Counted from the first letter of the stretch, positions 1-9,032 are shown. The stretch is DNA of 64,000 bases from Bacteroidaceae bacterium (GCA_017933995.1 JAGBKI010000056.1:1-64000); one strand, 5' to 3'. The notes: generated from the letters alone by a model not told the origin. Numbers and translations are program-made.

Positions 1-211
1 ACCTTGTTTTGCTTGCTTTTGCGCTCGCCTTGCGCTACTTTGCTTTCGCGAAGTTAGGCTGCGGCTCGGCAAAAAGCAACCAAAACCTTGTTTTGCTTGC
101 TTTTGCGCTCGCCTTGCGCTACTTTGCTTTCGCGAAGTTAGGCTGCGGCTCGGCAAAAAGCAACCAAAACCTTGTTTTGCTTGCTTTTGCGCTCGCCTTG
201 CGCTACTTTTG
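1..211 (+). repeat. 84-bp promoter/hairpin repeat array A
   Basis: Two identical 84-bp units (from 4 and from 88) and a partial third (from 172) lead into the pyrH promoter. Each unit contains CTCGCCTTGCGCTACTTTGC, then TTCGCGAAG, GGCTGCGGCTCGG, then a hairpin (GCAAAAAGCA to GCTTGCTTTTGC). The upstream copies carry TACTTTGC, one T short of the TAnnTTTG consensus, while the last copy reads TACTTTTGC and is probably the only working promoter. The same architecture recurs at 10624, 48293 and 50829 (minus). The array may continue left of the window. Confidence 0.85.
204..211 (+). promoter_or_regulatory. pyrH promoter, -7 element
   Basis: TACTTTTG fits the Bacteroidota TAnnTTTG element and lies 25 bases before the pyrH ATG. 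It is the last copy of array A. Confidence 0.7.
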
Positions 212-235
212 CACCGTTAAAATCCACATGCAATT

Positions 236-946
236 ATGGCAAAGTTCAAACGCATTCTGCTGAAGCTCTCTGGCGAAAGTCTGCAAGGCCGTCAGGGCTA
301 CGGCATAGACAAGGAGCGGCTCACGGAATACGCCGCGCAAATCAAGGAAATAGCCGATATGGGCGTGCAGATAGGCATTGTCATCGGCGGTGGCAACATC
401 TTTCGCGGCCTGTCGGGCGCGGCGGGCGGTTTCGATCGCGTGAAGGGCGACCAGATGGGGATGCTCGCCACGGCTATCAACTCGCTGGCGCTCAGTTCTG
501 CCCTTGGGGCAGCGGGCGTAAAGGCGCGAGTGATGACGGCGGTGCGCATGGAGCCCATTGGCGAGTTCTACAACAAGTGGAAAGCCATTGAAGCGCTGGA
601 GCGCGGGGAAGTGGTCATTATGGCCTGCGGCACAGGCCAGCCCTATTTCACCACCGACACGGGTTCGTCCCTCCGGGGCATCGAGATAGAGGCCGACGTG
701 ATGCTCAAAGGCACGCGCGTGGACGGCATCTACACCGCCGACCCGGAGAAAGACCCCACCGCCACGCGCTTCGACGACATAAGCTACGACGAGGTGCTGC
801 GGCGCGGTCTTCGTGTGATGGACATCACGGCCACAGCCATGTGCAAGGAAAACAACCTGCCCATACAAGTGTTCAATATGGACTGTCCGGGCAACTTGCG
901 CCGGGTTGTCGAGGGCGAAGCCGTCGGTACGTTCGTTCATCCCTGA
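236..946 (+). CDS. pyrH: UMP kinase
   Basis: Phosphorylates UMP to UDP with ATP in the cytoplasm, the committed step to pyrimidine nucleotides. The 236-residue product has the expected family length. It opens with KRILLKLSGESL, the amino-acid-kinase phosphate loop, followed by the glycine-rich IGIVIGGGNIFRG segment, the DQMGMLAT helix and the C-terminal TDPEKDPTATRF/NMDCPGNLRR regions typical of bacterial PyrH hexamers. The ATG at 236 is chosen because it gives the canonical MAKFKRILLKLSGE start and sits 25 bases after a TACTTTTG element. Transcription probably ends at the hairpin at 1050-1080. Confidence 0.97.
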   Translation: MAKFKRILLKLSGESLQGRQGYGIDKERLTEYAAQIKEIADMGVQIGIVIGGGNIFRGLSGAAGGFDRVKGDQMGMLATAINSLALSSALGAAGVKARVMTAVRMEPIGEFYNKWKAIEALERGEVVIMACGTGQPYFTTDTGSSLRGIEIEADVMLKGTRVDGIYTADPEKDPTATRFDDISYDEVLRRGLRVMDITATAMCKENNLPIQVFNMDCPGNLRRVVEGEAVGTFVHP

Positions 947-1049
947 CCTGCGCATTCCTGCGTACTTTTCCACATCGGTGGGCTTGCCGACGTGTGAAAC
1001 GGCGCGGCTCATTTTTGTGCGCCCAGTTCCCTATTGTTGTTCTATAATT

Positions 1050-1089
1050 CCCTTTCCGCATTGTCTTTATGCGGAAAGGGCTATTTTTG
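1050..1089 (+). terminator. pyrH terminator fused to the tolC-like promoter
   Basis: A perfect 12-bp stem (CCCTTTCCGCAT at 1050-1061, ATGCGGAAAGGG at 1069-1080, 7-base loop) is followed at once by CTATTTTTGC. The T-run that would complete an intrinsic terminator is also the TATTTTTG -7 element (1082-1089) of the next gene, whose ATG is at 1108. Confidence 0.75.
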
Positions 1090-1107
1090 CGCCACAATTC
1101 TGATGCG

Positions 1108-2592
1108 ATGAAAAGGATAGCCGCCCTCTTGGGGCTAATTTGCATAATTATAGGGGCTTCGGCGCAAAACGTGCTGACGCTTCAGGAGTGCCGTGAAATG
1201 GCCCTGCGCGACAACAGCAGCCTCGCGGCCAGCCGTGCCGTGGTGTTACAAAAGTCGGCGGAGCACGACGCGGCCACCACCAACGCCCTGCCCAAAGTTA
1301 CGCTCACAGCCACTTATATGCGCCTGGGGCGTGAGATTTCCATACTCAGCGACGGGCAGAAAGCCGCCCTCAACCACCTTGGCGATAACCTCCTCACGTC
1401 GCTCCAGCAGCGTATGCCCAACCTGATGGCGGCGGCGCAGGACATCCTGCAACGCTTTCCCGAACTGAGCGGTCTGCTCACCGCCGTGCAGGGCAAGGCG
1501 CAAAACTTTGCCGATGCCCTCAACAGCGCGGGGCAGGGCGTGGTCGACGCTTTCAGCACCGACAACCGCAACATGGGCGGCGCTGCCATCCTGCTCACAC
1601 AGCCCATCTATATGGGCGGCAAGATACGCGCTTACAACCGGCTCACCGACTACAGCGCGCGCCTCGCCGCCGAGCAACTCCGTGCCGCCGAGGAGGACGT
1701 GCTGCTCGACGTCGAGACGGCCTACTGGCAGGTTGTGTCGCTCTGCGCCAAGAAAAAACTGGCCGAGGACTACCTCGCGATGCTCCGCCACCTGGAGCAC
1801 GATGTCGAGCTGATGGTCGAGAACGAAGTGGCGACGCGCGCCACGCTGCTCACCGTGAGTGTCAAGGTTGACGAGGCCGAGATGACGCTGCTCAAGGTGG
1901 AGGACGGTCTGACGCTCTCGCGTATGCTGCTGTGCCAGTTGTGCGGCCTGCCGCTCGACACGCCCGTGCGCCTGGCCGACGAGGACTTGGACAACGTCTC
2001 CATCGCCGAACAGCCGCTTGAGGGCGACACCACGCTGGCCTATGCCAACCGCCCCGAACTTCGCCAACTCGAAATGGCCACCTATATATATAAGGAGAAG
2101 GAGCGCATCGTGGCCGCCGACTTCCGCCCCAACATCGCGCTCGTGGCTGGTGCCGCCTTCGCCACGCCGTCGCTCTACAACGGTTTCGAGAACCGCCTGC
2201 GCGGCAACTGGGCCGTGGGCGTGACGTTCTCGATGCCCCTGTGGAACTGGCACGAGGGCCGCTACAAGCGCAAGGCGGCGCGCGCCGAGGGGCTGGTGAC
2301 GTCGCTGCGCCTCGACGACGCCCGTGAGAAGATAGCCTTGCAGGTGCGACAGTGCCGCTTCCGCGTCACCGAGGCGCGCCGCCGCGTGCAGCTGAGCCTC
2401 CACAATCTGGAGCGCGCCGACGAGAACCTGCGCATTGCCGACCTGGGCCACCGCGAGCAGGTCATCGCCACGAGCGACGTCCTCCAGGCCCACACCGCCT
2501 GGCTGCAGGCCCACAGCGAGAAGATTGACAGCCAGGTCGAGGTGCGCCTGGCCCAGACCGCCCTGCGCAAAGCCCTCGGAATGCTTGACTGA
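1108..2592 (+). CDS. TolC-family outer-membrane efflux protein
   Basis: Outer-membrane channel of a tripartite export system. Starting at 1108 gives 494 residues with a clear signal peptide (MKRIAALLGLICIIIGASAQ). The frame stays open upstream to 1069, but that stretch overlaps the terminator hairpin and the TATTTTTG promoter, so 1108 is preferred. The body is heptad-rich alpha-helical sequence with the two internally similar halves typical of the OEP family (for example ENEVATRATLLTVSVKVDEAE in the first half and REQVIATSDVLQAHTAWLQ in the second). It heads a co-directional set with an HlyD-type adaptor and two ABC-2 permeases, which makes it their probable exit duct. The substrate is unknown. 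Confidence 0.9.
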   Translation: MKRIAALLGLICIIIGASAQNVLTLQECREMALRDNSSLAASRAVVLQKSAEHDAATTNALPKVTLTATYMRLGREISILSDGQKAALNHLGDNLLTSLQQRMPNLMAAAQDILQRFPELSGLLTAVQGKAQNFADALNSAGQGVVDAFSTDNRNMGGAAILLTQPIYMGGKIRAYNRLTDYSARLAAEQLRAAEEDVLLDVETAYWQVVSLCAKKKLAEDYLAMLRHLEHDVELMVENEVATRATLLTVSVKVDEAEMTLLKVEDGLTLSRMLLCQLCGLPLDTPVRLADEDLDNVSIAEQPLEGDTTLAYANRPELRQLEMATYIYKEKERIVAADFRPNIALVAGAAFATPSLYNGFENRLRGNWAVGVTFSMPLWNWHEGRYKRKAARAEGLVTSLRLDDAREKIALQVRQCRFRVTEARRRVQLSLHNLERADENLRIADLGHREQVIATSDVLQAHTAWLQAHSEKIDSQVEVRLAQTALRKALGMLD

Positions 2593-2594
2593 CG

Positions 2595-2632
2595 TAGAAT
2601 CTATAGAATCTATAGGAACTATAGAATCTATA
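2595..2632 (+). repeat. Reiterated TATAGAATC word between tolC and hlyD genes
   Basis: About four overlapping copies of a 9-10 base word (TAGAATCTATAGAATC..., with the palindrome TATAGAATCTATA) fill the 62-base gap between two genes of one operon. It resembles in style the reiterated-word foldbacks elsewhere in the window but is too short to form two separate arms. Confidence 0.5.
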
Positions 2633-2654
2633 AAAATAAGAACTCCCCCTTTCT

Positions 2655-3644
2655 ATGACCGACAAAACCGAAAAGAAACCCAACCTGCTCCCGCCGCTGC
2701 TCATATTCACCGCCGTGGTGGCGCTTGTGGCCGCCGGCAGTTACTTCGCGTTTCGCGAGCAGACCGAAACGATACAGGGCCAGGTGGAAGTGACCGAATA
2801 CCGCGTGACAACCAAAGTGCCCTCGCGCGTGCTGCAACTCCACGTCCGCGAGGGCGACACGGTGCGTGCGGGCGACCTGCTCGTCACGATGGAGGCGCCC
2901 GAGGTGGAGGCCAAGCGCCAGCAGGCCGACGCCGCCGTCGAGGCCGCCGAAGCCCTGCAGAGCAAGGCCGACGAGGGTGCGCGCGAGGAGCAGATACGCG
3001 GCGCCTACGAACTGTGGCAGAAGGCCAAGGTGGGCGTCGACATCGCGCAGAAGTCCTACGACCGCATACAGAACCTCTACCAGGAGGGCGTCGTCACCGG
3101 CCAGAAGCGCGACGAGGTGAAGGCCAAACTCGAAGCCGCGCAGGCCGACGAGCGCGCCGCCAAGTCGCAGTACGACATGGCCGTGAACGGAGCGCAGCGC
3201 CAGGACCGCCAGGCCGCCGCAGCGCAGGTGCGCCGCGCGCAGGGCGCGGTGGCCGAGGTCGGCGCCTACCAGCGCGAGACGCAGTTGCGCGCCACGCAGG
3301 ACGGCGAGGTGACCGAGATTTTCCCCTCCGTGGGCGAACTCATCGGCACCGGCGCGCCCATCATGAACGTGGCCGTGATGCAGGACATCTGGGTGACGTT
3401 CAACGTGCGCGAAGACCACCTGCGCCACTTCGCCGTCGGCAAGGTGGTCGAGGCCACGGTGCCCGCCCTCGGCGACGATGCCCACAGTTTCAAGGTCTAC
3501 TACATCAAAGACCTGGGCAGTTACGCCGCGTGGAAAGCCACCAAGACCACCGGCCAGTACGACATGAAGACGTTCGAGGTGCGCTGCCGCCCCGTCAAGC
3601 CCATTCCCGGTATGCGCCCCGGCATGTCCGTGCTGCTGAAGTAA
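2655..3644 (+). CDS. HlyD/EmrA-type membrane fusion protein
   Basis: Periplasmic adaptor joining the inner-membrane permeases to the TolC-like channel. The 329-residue product has one N-terminal membrane segment (about 14-32) and a short cytoplasmic tail. A biotinyl-lipoyl half follows (VPSRVLQLHVREGDTVRAGD), then a long coiled coil (about residues 75-195, rich in A/E/K/Q), the second lipoyl half (ATQDGEVTEIFPSVGELIGTG) and a beta-barrel domain (about 225-290). It ends with PGMRPGMSVLLK, a common ending in this family. It lies 20 bases before the first permease gene. Confidence 0.9.
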   Translation: MTDKTEKKPNLLPPLLIFTAVVALVAAGSYFAFREQTETIQGQVEVTEYRVTTKVPSRVLQLHVREGDTVRAGDLLVTMEAPEVEAKRQQADAAVEAAEALQSKADEGAREEQIRGAYELWQKAKVGVDIAQKSYDRIQNLYQEGVVTGQKRDEVKAKLEAAQADERAAKSQYDMAVNGAQRQDRQAAAAQVRRAQGAVAEVGAYQRETQLRATQDGEVTEIFPSVGELIGTGAPIMNVAVMQDIWVTFNVREDHLRHFAVGKVVEATVPALGDDAHSFKVYYIKDLGSYAAWKATKTTGQYDMKTFEVRCRPVKPIPGMRPGMSVLLK

Positions 3645-3663
3645 AGCCCCACCACCAGCCCCG

Positions 3664-4824
3664 ATGCTTGCCTATCTGTTGCTGTTCAAGCGCGAGTTCC
3701 TGCGCATGGCCGCGCGTCCCGTCTACTGGTTCGTGATGGTCATCGCGCCGCTGGGGGTGTACGCCTTTTTCGTGATGCTGATGCAGGCGGGCTTGCCCAG
3801 CGAACTGCCCGTGGGCTTGGTCGACCTCGACAACACCGCCACGAGCCGCTCCATCGCCCGCAACCTCGACGCTTTCCAGCGCACCAAGATTGCCGCGCAC
3901 TACGCCGACGTGAGCGAGGCGCGCCGCGCCCTGCAACGCGGCGATGTCTACGCTTTCTACTACATCCCTCGCGGCACGACGCGCGGCGCTAACCGACAGG
4001 AGCAGCCCACCGTGTCGTTCTACATCAACTACAGTTACCTCATCGCGGGTTCGCTCACCTATCAGGACATGCGCATGATGAGCGAACTGGCCAGCGGCGC
4101 GGCGGCGCGGCGTGTGCTATACGCCAAGGGCGCCACCGAGGGGCAGGCCATGGCCTACCTGCAGCCCGTCGTGATGGACACGCACCCCATCAGCAACCCC
4201 TGGCTCAACTACAACATCTACCTGAGCAACACCATCGTGCCGGGTATGCTGCTGCTGTTCATCTCGCTGCTCACGGCCTACAGCCTGGGCACGGAAATCA
4301 AGGACGGCACGGCGCGCGAGTGGATGGCGCTGGCGGGCGGCAGCATCAAGCGCGCCGTCACCGTGAAACTTGTGCCGCAGTTCGTCGTCTTCTGGCTGAT
4401 GGGCGCGGTCTACGTGCTGCTGTTCTACGCCTACCTGCACTTCCCCTGCCACTGCGGCATCCCCGTGATGCTGGGCGCGATGACGCTGCTCGTGCTGGCC
4501 GGGCAGGGGCTTGGCACCCTGTTTTTTGCCCTGCTGCCCTCGCTGCGTATGAGTATGAGCATGTGCGCGCTGTGGGGCGTGGTGAGTTTCAGCACCTGCG
4601 GCATGTCCTTCCCCGTGATGGCCATGCACCCCGCCATACAGGGGCTGACGCAACTCTTCCCCCTGCGCCACTACTTCCTCATCTACATCAACTGCGCGCT
4701 CGACGGCTTCCCCTGGCAGTACGCCGCGTGGAACTTCCTTGCGCTGTTCTTCTTCGCCGCCGCGCCCCTGCTGCTGATGCCGCGCCTGAAGTACAGCGTG
4801 CTCAACTACAAGTACGTGCCGTGA
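3664..4824 (+). CDS. ABC-2 type permease subunit (first of two)
   Basis: Inner-membrane permease of 386 residues. It has one N-terminal transmembrane helix (about 17-40), a long extracytoplasmic domain (about 45-190, starting LPVGLVDLDNTATSR) and five or six C-terminal membrane helices, the YhhJ/YbhS-like arrangement. The extracytoplasmic domain resembles that of the next gene (VAVVDDSRSALSRE), so the pair probably forms a heterodimer. It is encoded one base before the second permease. No ATP-binding subunit is encoded in this operon, so the energy source must lie elsewhere or be different. Confidence 0.85.
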   Translation: MLAYLLLFKREFLRMAARPVYWFVMVIAPLGVYAFFVMLMQAGLPSELPVGLVDLDNTATSRSIARNLDAFQRTKIAAHYADVSEARRALQRGDVYAFYYIPRGTTRGANRQEQPTVSFYINYSYLIAGSLTYQDMRMMSELASGAAARRVLYAKGATEGQAMAYLQPVVMDTHPISNPWLNYNIYLSNTIVPGMLLLFISLLTAYSLGTEIKDGTAREWMALAGGSIKRAVTVKLVPQFVVFWLMGAVYVLLFYAYLHFPCHCGIPVMLGAMTLLVLAGQGLGTLFFALLPSLRMSMSMCALWGVVSFSTCGMSFPVMAMHPAIQGLTQLFPLRHYFLIYINCALDGFPWQYAAWNFLALFFFAAAPLLLMPRLKYSVLNYKYVP

Positions 4825-4825
4825 C

Positions 4826-6076
4826 ATGATACGCCAATACTACGCCCGCTACTGGAAGGAGAGTTTCCGCTCCTTTCTCTACATCTTCAACCGCGAGATG
4901 CGCAACGTGTTCCGCGATGAGGGCGTCATACTGTTCTTCATCGTCGTCCCGGTGTTCTACCCCATACTCTACTCCTCCATCTATACCACCGAGACCATCC
5001 GCGAGGTGCCCGTGGCCGTGGTCGACGACAGCCGCAGCGCGCTCAGCCGCGAATACGTGCGCAAGGTCGACGCCACGCCCGACGTCAGCGTGCTGCGCGT
5101 ATGCGCCAACCTCGACGAGGCGCGAGAGATGGTACGCCGCCGTGAGGTCTACGGCATCGTCAATATCCCCCGCTCCTTTTCCGCCGACATCGCGCGGGGC
5201 CAGCAGACGCGCGTGTCGCTGTTCTGCGACATGAGCGGCCTGCTCTACTACAAGGCCATCCTCGTGGCCAACACCGACGTGTCTCTGACGCTTAACGCCG
5301 ACATCAAGATTGCCCGCGCCGGCAACACCACCGCCGAGCAGGACCGCGTCACCGAGTACCCCATCGCCTACACCTCCGTCAACCTCTACAACCCGCAGGG
5401 CGGCATGGCCTCGTTCCTGCTGCCCGCTGTGCTTATCCTCATCCTGCAACAGACACTCATTCTGGGTGTCGGCCTGCTGGCCGGCACGGCGCGCGAAACC
5501 AACCGCCTGCACGAACTGATACCCGTGGAGCGCAGCCACCACGGCCTGTTGCGCATCGTCTTCGGAAAGGCGTTGGTTTACCTGCTTATATACGTCGCCC
5601 AGAGCGTCATCGCCCTCGGCGTCATTCCCCGCATCTTCTCCCTGCCGCAGATCGGCAACCCCGTCACCATCGCCTTCTTCCTCGCGCCCTTCCTGCTGGC
5701 CATCACGTTCTTTGCGATGACGCTCAGCGCACTCATCCGCGAGCGCGAGAACGTCATCCTCATCATCGTCTTCGCCAGTGTGCCGCTGCTGTTCCTGAGC
5801 GGCATCTCGTGGCCCGCGTCGGCTATGCCCGGCTGGCTCAAACTCATCTCCTACATCTTCCCCAGCACGTTCGGCATCAACGGCTTTGTGCACATCAACA
5901 CGATGGGCGCCGACCTGCTCGACGTGCGCGGCGAGTGGGACGCCCTGTGGGTGCAGTCGGCGGTCTATTTCCTGACGTGCTGCCTCACGTTCCGCTACAA
6001 AATCCTGCGCGCCCGCGTGCGCACCTACCGGCTTTACAAAGAAGAGCGCGCGAGCCGTGAAGTGCGGGTAGGGTAG
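4826..6076 (+). CDS. ABC-2 type permease subunit (second of two)
   Basis: 416-residue inner-membrane permease, paralogous to the preceding gene. It has an N-terminal helix near residues 30-55, an extracytoplasmic domain containing VPVAVVDDSRSALS, then a C-terminal bundle of about five membrane helices (for example LLPAVLILILQQTLILGVGLL and AFFLAPFLLAITFFAMTLSAL) and a basic cytoplasmic tail. The start lies one base after the stop of the upstream gene, indicating translational coupling. As with its partner, no nucleotide-binding domain is present in the protein or its neighbours. Confidence 0.85.
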   Translation: MIRQYYARYWKESFRSFLYIFNREMRNVFRDEGVILFFIVVPVFYPILYSSIYTTETIREVPVAVVDDSRSALSREYVRKVDATPDVSVLRVCANLDEAREMVRRREVYGIVNIPRSFSADIARGQQTRVSLFCDMSGLLYYKAILVANTDVSLTLNADIKIARAGNTTAEQDRVTEYPIAYTSVNLYNPQGGMASFLLPAVLILILQQTLILGVGLLAGTARETNRLHELIPVERSHHGLLRIVFGKALVYLLIYVAQSVIALGVIPRIFSLPQIGNPVTIAFFLAPFLLAITFFAMTLSALIRERENVILIIVFASVPLLFLSGISWPASAMPGWLKLISYIFPSTFGINGFVHINTMGADLLDVRGEWDALWVQSAVYFLTCCLTFRYKILRARVRTYRLYKEERASREVRVG

Positions 6077-6415
6077 AGGCGGAGCACTTGCCAACGTCCT
6101 TGTCTCGACGAAACTTCCACCTTAAAACGCCTGTCGCATGTTAATATTCGGCGGGCGTATGCGTATATAAGGGTAGAGAGCCGCAAGCAGCGGCTTCCTT
6201 CTGCCTTATGTGCACATATATGGTGAGATATATTGTGAATGGATTGTTTCTCTCTGTTGGCGGGTCGCTCTTTGGGCGGCCCGCTCCGTCTTAAAGCCTT
6301 TTCCCGTTCCACAAAATCCTGCTGCGCGTGCCCTTATCGCTATAGAAGCCGTATTTTTGCACGCGGTGGGAATCCCCCGCTGACTATACCGTATTATATA
6401 TATACAACAGAAGAT
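6077..6415 (+). other. Intergenic region with a peptidase promoter
   Basis: No gene is visible. It contains a weak hairpin with a pyrimidine-rich tail (AGCCGC to GCGGCT near 6180-6196) that may end the exporter operon, and the promoter of the next gene. The reading frame of the peptidase stays open back to 6239, but that extension is not protein-like. Confidence 0.5.
6352..6359 (+). promoter_or_regulatory. Promoter of the S9 peptidase gene, -7 element
   Basis: TATTTTTG followed by C fits TAnnTTTG. It lies 57 bases upstream of the chosen ATG at 6416. Confidence 0.6.
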
Positions 6416-8914
6416 ATGCTCACCGTCACAGCCCTTTCCCTCCTCTTGGCCGCCGCGCCCGTGCAGGACACGCTCGTCGTGGAGCGCGCCTATGTCAGTG
6501 CGCCCGCCGCCTCCACGCCCGTCTACGCCGCCGACACCGCCGACCTCGGCGGCAAGGCACTGCCTGCCCGCGACTTCCTCGACCTCAACGCCGGGGCCGA
6601 CTTCCTGCGCCGCCCTGCCCCGCTGCCCATCCTGCGCGGTGAGCCGCTGCCCACCGACGCGCGGGGCGCTGCGCTCTGCGTGGTGCGCATGACCGTCGTG
6701 GCCGACCGATACACCAAGGCCAGCCTCCACTACAACAAACGCCCCGCCGACTGCACGCTCTACGCCGACGGCCAGCGCGCCGACGGCCAGCTGGTGTTCA
6801 AGCCCGGCGTGACCGAACTGGCCCTGCTCTGCGCCACCGACACGGCGCGTGCCGACACGTTCGACGTCAGCCTCGTTGGCGAGCACGCCGCCACGCTGCG
6901 CCTCCTCGCCCCGGATGAGCCGCGCCCGCTCACACTCACCGCCCTGCGCAGCGGCCTCCACACCGCCGGCGTGCGCCTGTCGCCCAGCGGCAAGTACCTC
7001 GTGACGGACTACTACGACACCGCCGAGGACGGCGCCGTGCAGCACTTCACGACGCTCACCGAGACGGCCACCGGGCGCGTCCTCGCGCGCCAGGACGGGC
7101 AGCCCGGCTGGCGCTGGATGCCACGCCGCGACGCCATATACTATACGCGCGAGTGGAACAAGCGCACGCAGCTCGTCGTGCGCTACCCCGCCGACGCCAC
7201 CGAGCGCGTCGTGGCCGACGCCCTGCCCACGCGCCAGTTCACGATGGCCCCCACCGAGGACTACATTGTCTACACCCGCCGCGACGACGCGCGCGGACGC
7301 TCGGGCGCGCTGCGCCGCCTGGAGCAGCCCGACGACCGTATGCCCGGCTGGGGTGAACGCGGTGCCCTCTACCGCTACGACCTCACGACCGGCATCGCCC
7401 GCCGCCTCACCTTCGGGCGCGAGAGCGCGTCGCTCTTCGACCTCTCGCCCGACGGGCAGCGCATGCTCTTCGCCGTCACGCGCACCGACCTGACGCGCGA
7501 ACCCTTTGAGCGCACCACCTTGCTGGAGATAGACTTCACCACGGGGCGCACCGACACCCTGCTGCTTGACACCACGTTCATCCAGTTCGCGCAGTACGCC
7601 AACGACGGGCGCACGCTCCTTGTGCGCGCCACGCCCAACGCCTTCGGCGGCATTGGCAGCCAACTCGCCCCGGGGCGCATCGGCAATATGTACGACCTGC
7701 GTCTCTTCGCCTTCGATCCCGCCACGCGCCAGGCGCGCGCCCTGCTGCCCCAGTTCGACCCCACCGTCGACCAGGTGGTAGTGCCCGAACAGGGCGACAA
7801 ACTCTACCTGCTCTGCACCGACGGCAGCGGGCGCACCCTGTGGCAGCTCGATACGCGCACCTTGGGGCTTGTGCGCTACACGCTGCCCGTTACGTCCGTC
7901 GCCAGCCTCGCCATAGCCCGCCAGGGCAAGAAACCCGTGGCCGTCTTCACCGGCTACACCGGCGAGCGCGCCCGCGAGTGCTACCGCACCGCCCTGGCCG
8001 ACAAGCCCGCGCCGCAGTGCACCCGCATCGGGCTGGTCGACTTCGACAGCCTCTACCACAACACCGCCCTCGGCACCTGCCGCGACTGGGCGTTCCGCAG
8101 CACGCGCGGCGACAGCATACGCGGTTTCTATTACCTGCCCGCCGACTTCGACCCCTCGCGCCGCTATCCCCTTGTGGTCTACTACTACGGCGGCTGTATG
8201 CCTACGCCCAAGGCTTTCGAGTTCCAGTATCCCCACGCCGTGCTGGCCGCCCAGGGCTATGTGGTCTACGTTGTCGAACCCAGCGGCACCGTGGGCTTCG
8301 GGCAGGAGTTTGCCGCCCGCCACGTGGGCACCTGGGGCCAGGGTACCGCCGACGACATCATCGAGGGCACGCGCGCTTTCTGCGCCGCCCACCCCTTTAT
8401 TGACAGCAGCCGCATCGGGTGCATCGGCGCCAGTTACGGCGGTTTTATGACGCAGTACCTACAGACGCGCACCGACCTCTTCCGCACCGCCATCAGCCAC
8501 GCCGGCATCAGCAACATTGCCAGCTACTGGGGCGGTGGCTACTGGGGCTACAGTTACGGCCAGGTGGCGCAGTACGGCGAGTATCCCTGGAGCAACCCGC
8601 GCCTCTACACCGAGCAGTCGCCCCTGTTCCACGCCGACCGCATCCACACGCCGCTGCTGCTCCTGCACGGCACCGCCGACACCAACGTGCCCACCACCGA
8701 GAGCCAGCAGCTGTTCACCGCGCTGCGCATCCTGGGCCGTCCCGTCTCCTTCGTCACCGTCGACGGCGAGAACCACGTCATCCAGCAGGCCGCCAAGTAC
8801 GCCCAGTGGCAGGAGGCCATCTGCGCCTGGTTCGCCTACTGGCTGCAGGACCGCCACGAGTGGTGGCGCGCCCTCTTCCCCGACGACGACTTCGGCATCG
8901 GGAAACGCGATTGA
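6416..8914 (+). CDS. S9-family prolyl oligopeptidase (DPP IV-like), exported
   Basis: Secreted serine peptidase that probably removes N-terminal dipeptides or cleaves after proline in the periplasm. The start at 6416 gives 832 residues with a short signal peptide (MLTVTALSLLLAAAPVQ). An N-terminal beta-propeller (about 170-560) carries WD-like blades with SPSGKYLV and SPDGQRML. The C-terminal alpha/beta-hydrolase domain has the nucleophile motif GASYGGF near residue 668, the acid in HGTADTNVP and the histidine in GENHVI, so the Ser-Asp-His triad is complete. The gene appears monocistronic, with its own promoter and a new promoter after it. Confidence 0.92.
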   Translation: MLTVTALSLLLAAAPVQDTLVVERAYVSAPAASTPVYAADTADLGGKALPARDFLDLNAGADFLRRPAPLPILRGEPLPTDARGAALCVVRMTVVADRYTKASLHYNKRPADCTLYADGQRADGQLVFKPGVTELALLCATDTARADTFDVSLVGEHAATLRLLAPDEPRPLTLTALRSGLHTAGVRLSPSGKYLVTDYYDTAEDGAVQHFTTLTETATGRVLARQDGQPGWRWMPRRDAIYYTREWNKRTQLVVRYPADATERVVADALPTRQFTMAPTEDYIVYTRRDDARGRSGALRRLEQPDDRMPGWGERGALYRYDLTTGIARRLTFGRESASLFDLSPDGQRMLFAVTRTDLTREPFERTTLLEIDFTTGRTDTLLLDTTFIQFAQYANDGRTLLVRATPNAFGGIGSQLAPGRIGNMYDLRLFAFDPATRQARALLPQFDPTVDQVVVPEQGDKLYLLCTDGSGRTLWQLDTRTLGLVRYTLPVTSVASLAIARQGKKPVAVFTGYTGERARECYRTALADKPAPQCTRIGLVDFDSLYHNTALGTCRDWAFRSTRGDSIRGFYYLPADFDPSRRYPLVVYYYGGCMPTPKAFEFQYPHAVLAAQGYVVYVVEPSGTVGFGQEFAARHVGTWGQGTADDIIEGTRAFCAAHPFIDSSRIGCIGASYGGFMTQYLQTRTDLFRTAISHAGISNIASYWGGGYWGYSYGQVAQYGEYPWSNPRLYTEQSPLFHADRIHTPLLLLHGTADTNVPTTESQQLFTALRILGRPVSFVTVDGENHVIQQAAKYAQWQEAICAWFAYWLQDRHEWWRALFPDDDFGIGKRD

Positions 8915-8993
8915 CGCCGCCTTGCCCCGCCGCACACCGTCCTCCTTCCCGCTTAAAACCAGCGGGCGGTGCTTTCAGTTTGTCGTTTTGTCG

Positions 8994-9001
8994 TAATTTT
9001 G
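8994..9001 (+). promoter_or_regulatory. marC-family gene promoter, -7 element
   Basis: TAATTTTG followed by CACC fits TAnnTTTG and lies 32 bases upstream of the ATG at 9033. Confidence 0.65.
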
Positions 9002-9032
9002 CACCGCAATACAGAACAAATCACAAACGTTT

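Noticed and set aside
1069..1107. Upstream ATG for the TolC-like gene
   Set aside because: It would place the terminator stem and the TATTTTTG promoter inside the coding region and hide the signal peptide.
6206..8392. 728-codon open frame on the minus strand
   Set aside because: It is the shadow of the S9 peptidase gene in GC-rich DNA; the translation is low-complexity Gly/Ala/Val/Arg and matches nothing. The same applies to other long antisense frames, for example at 1246-2514, 4802-6094 and 37350-39128.
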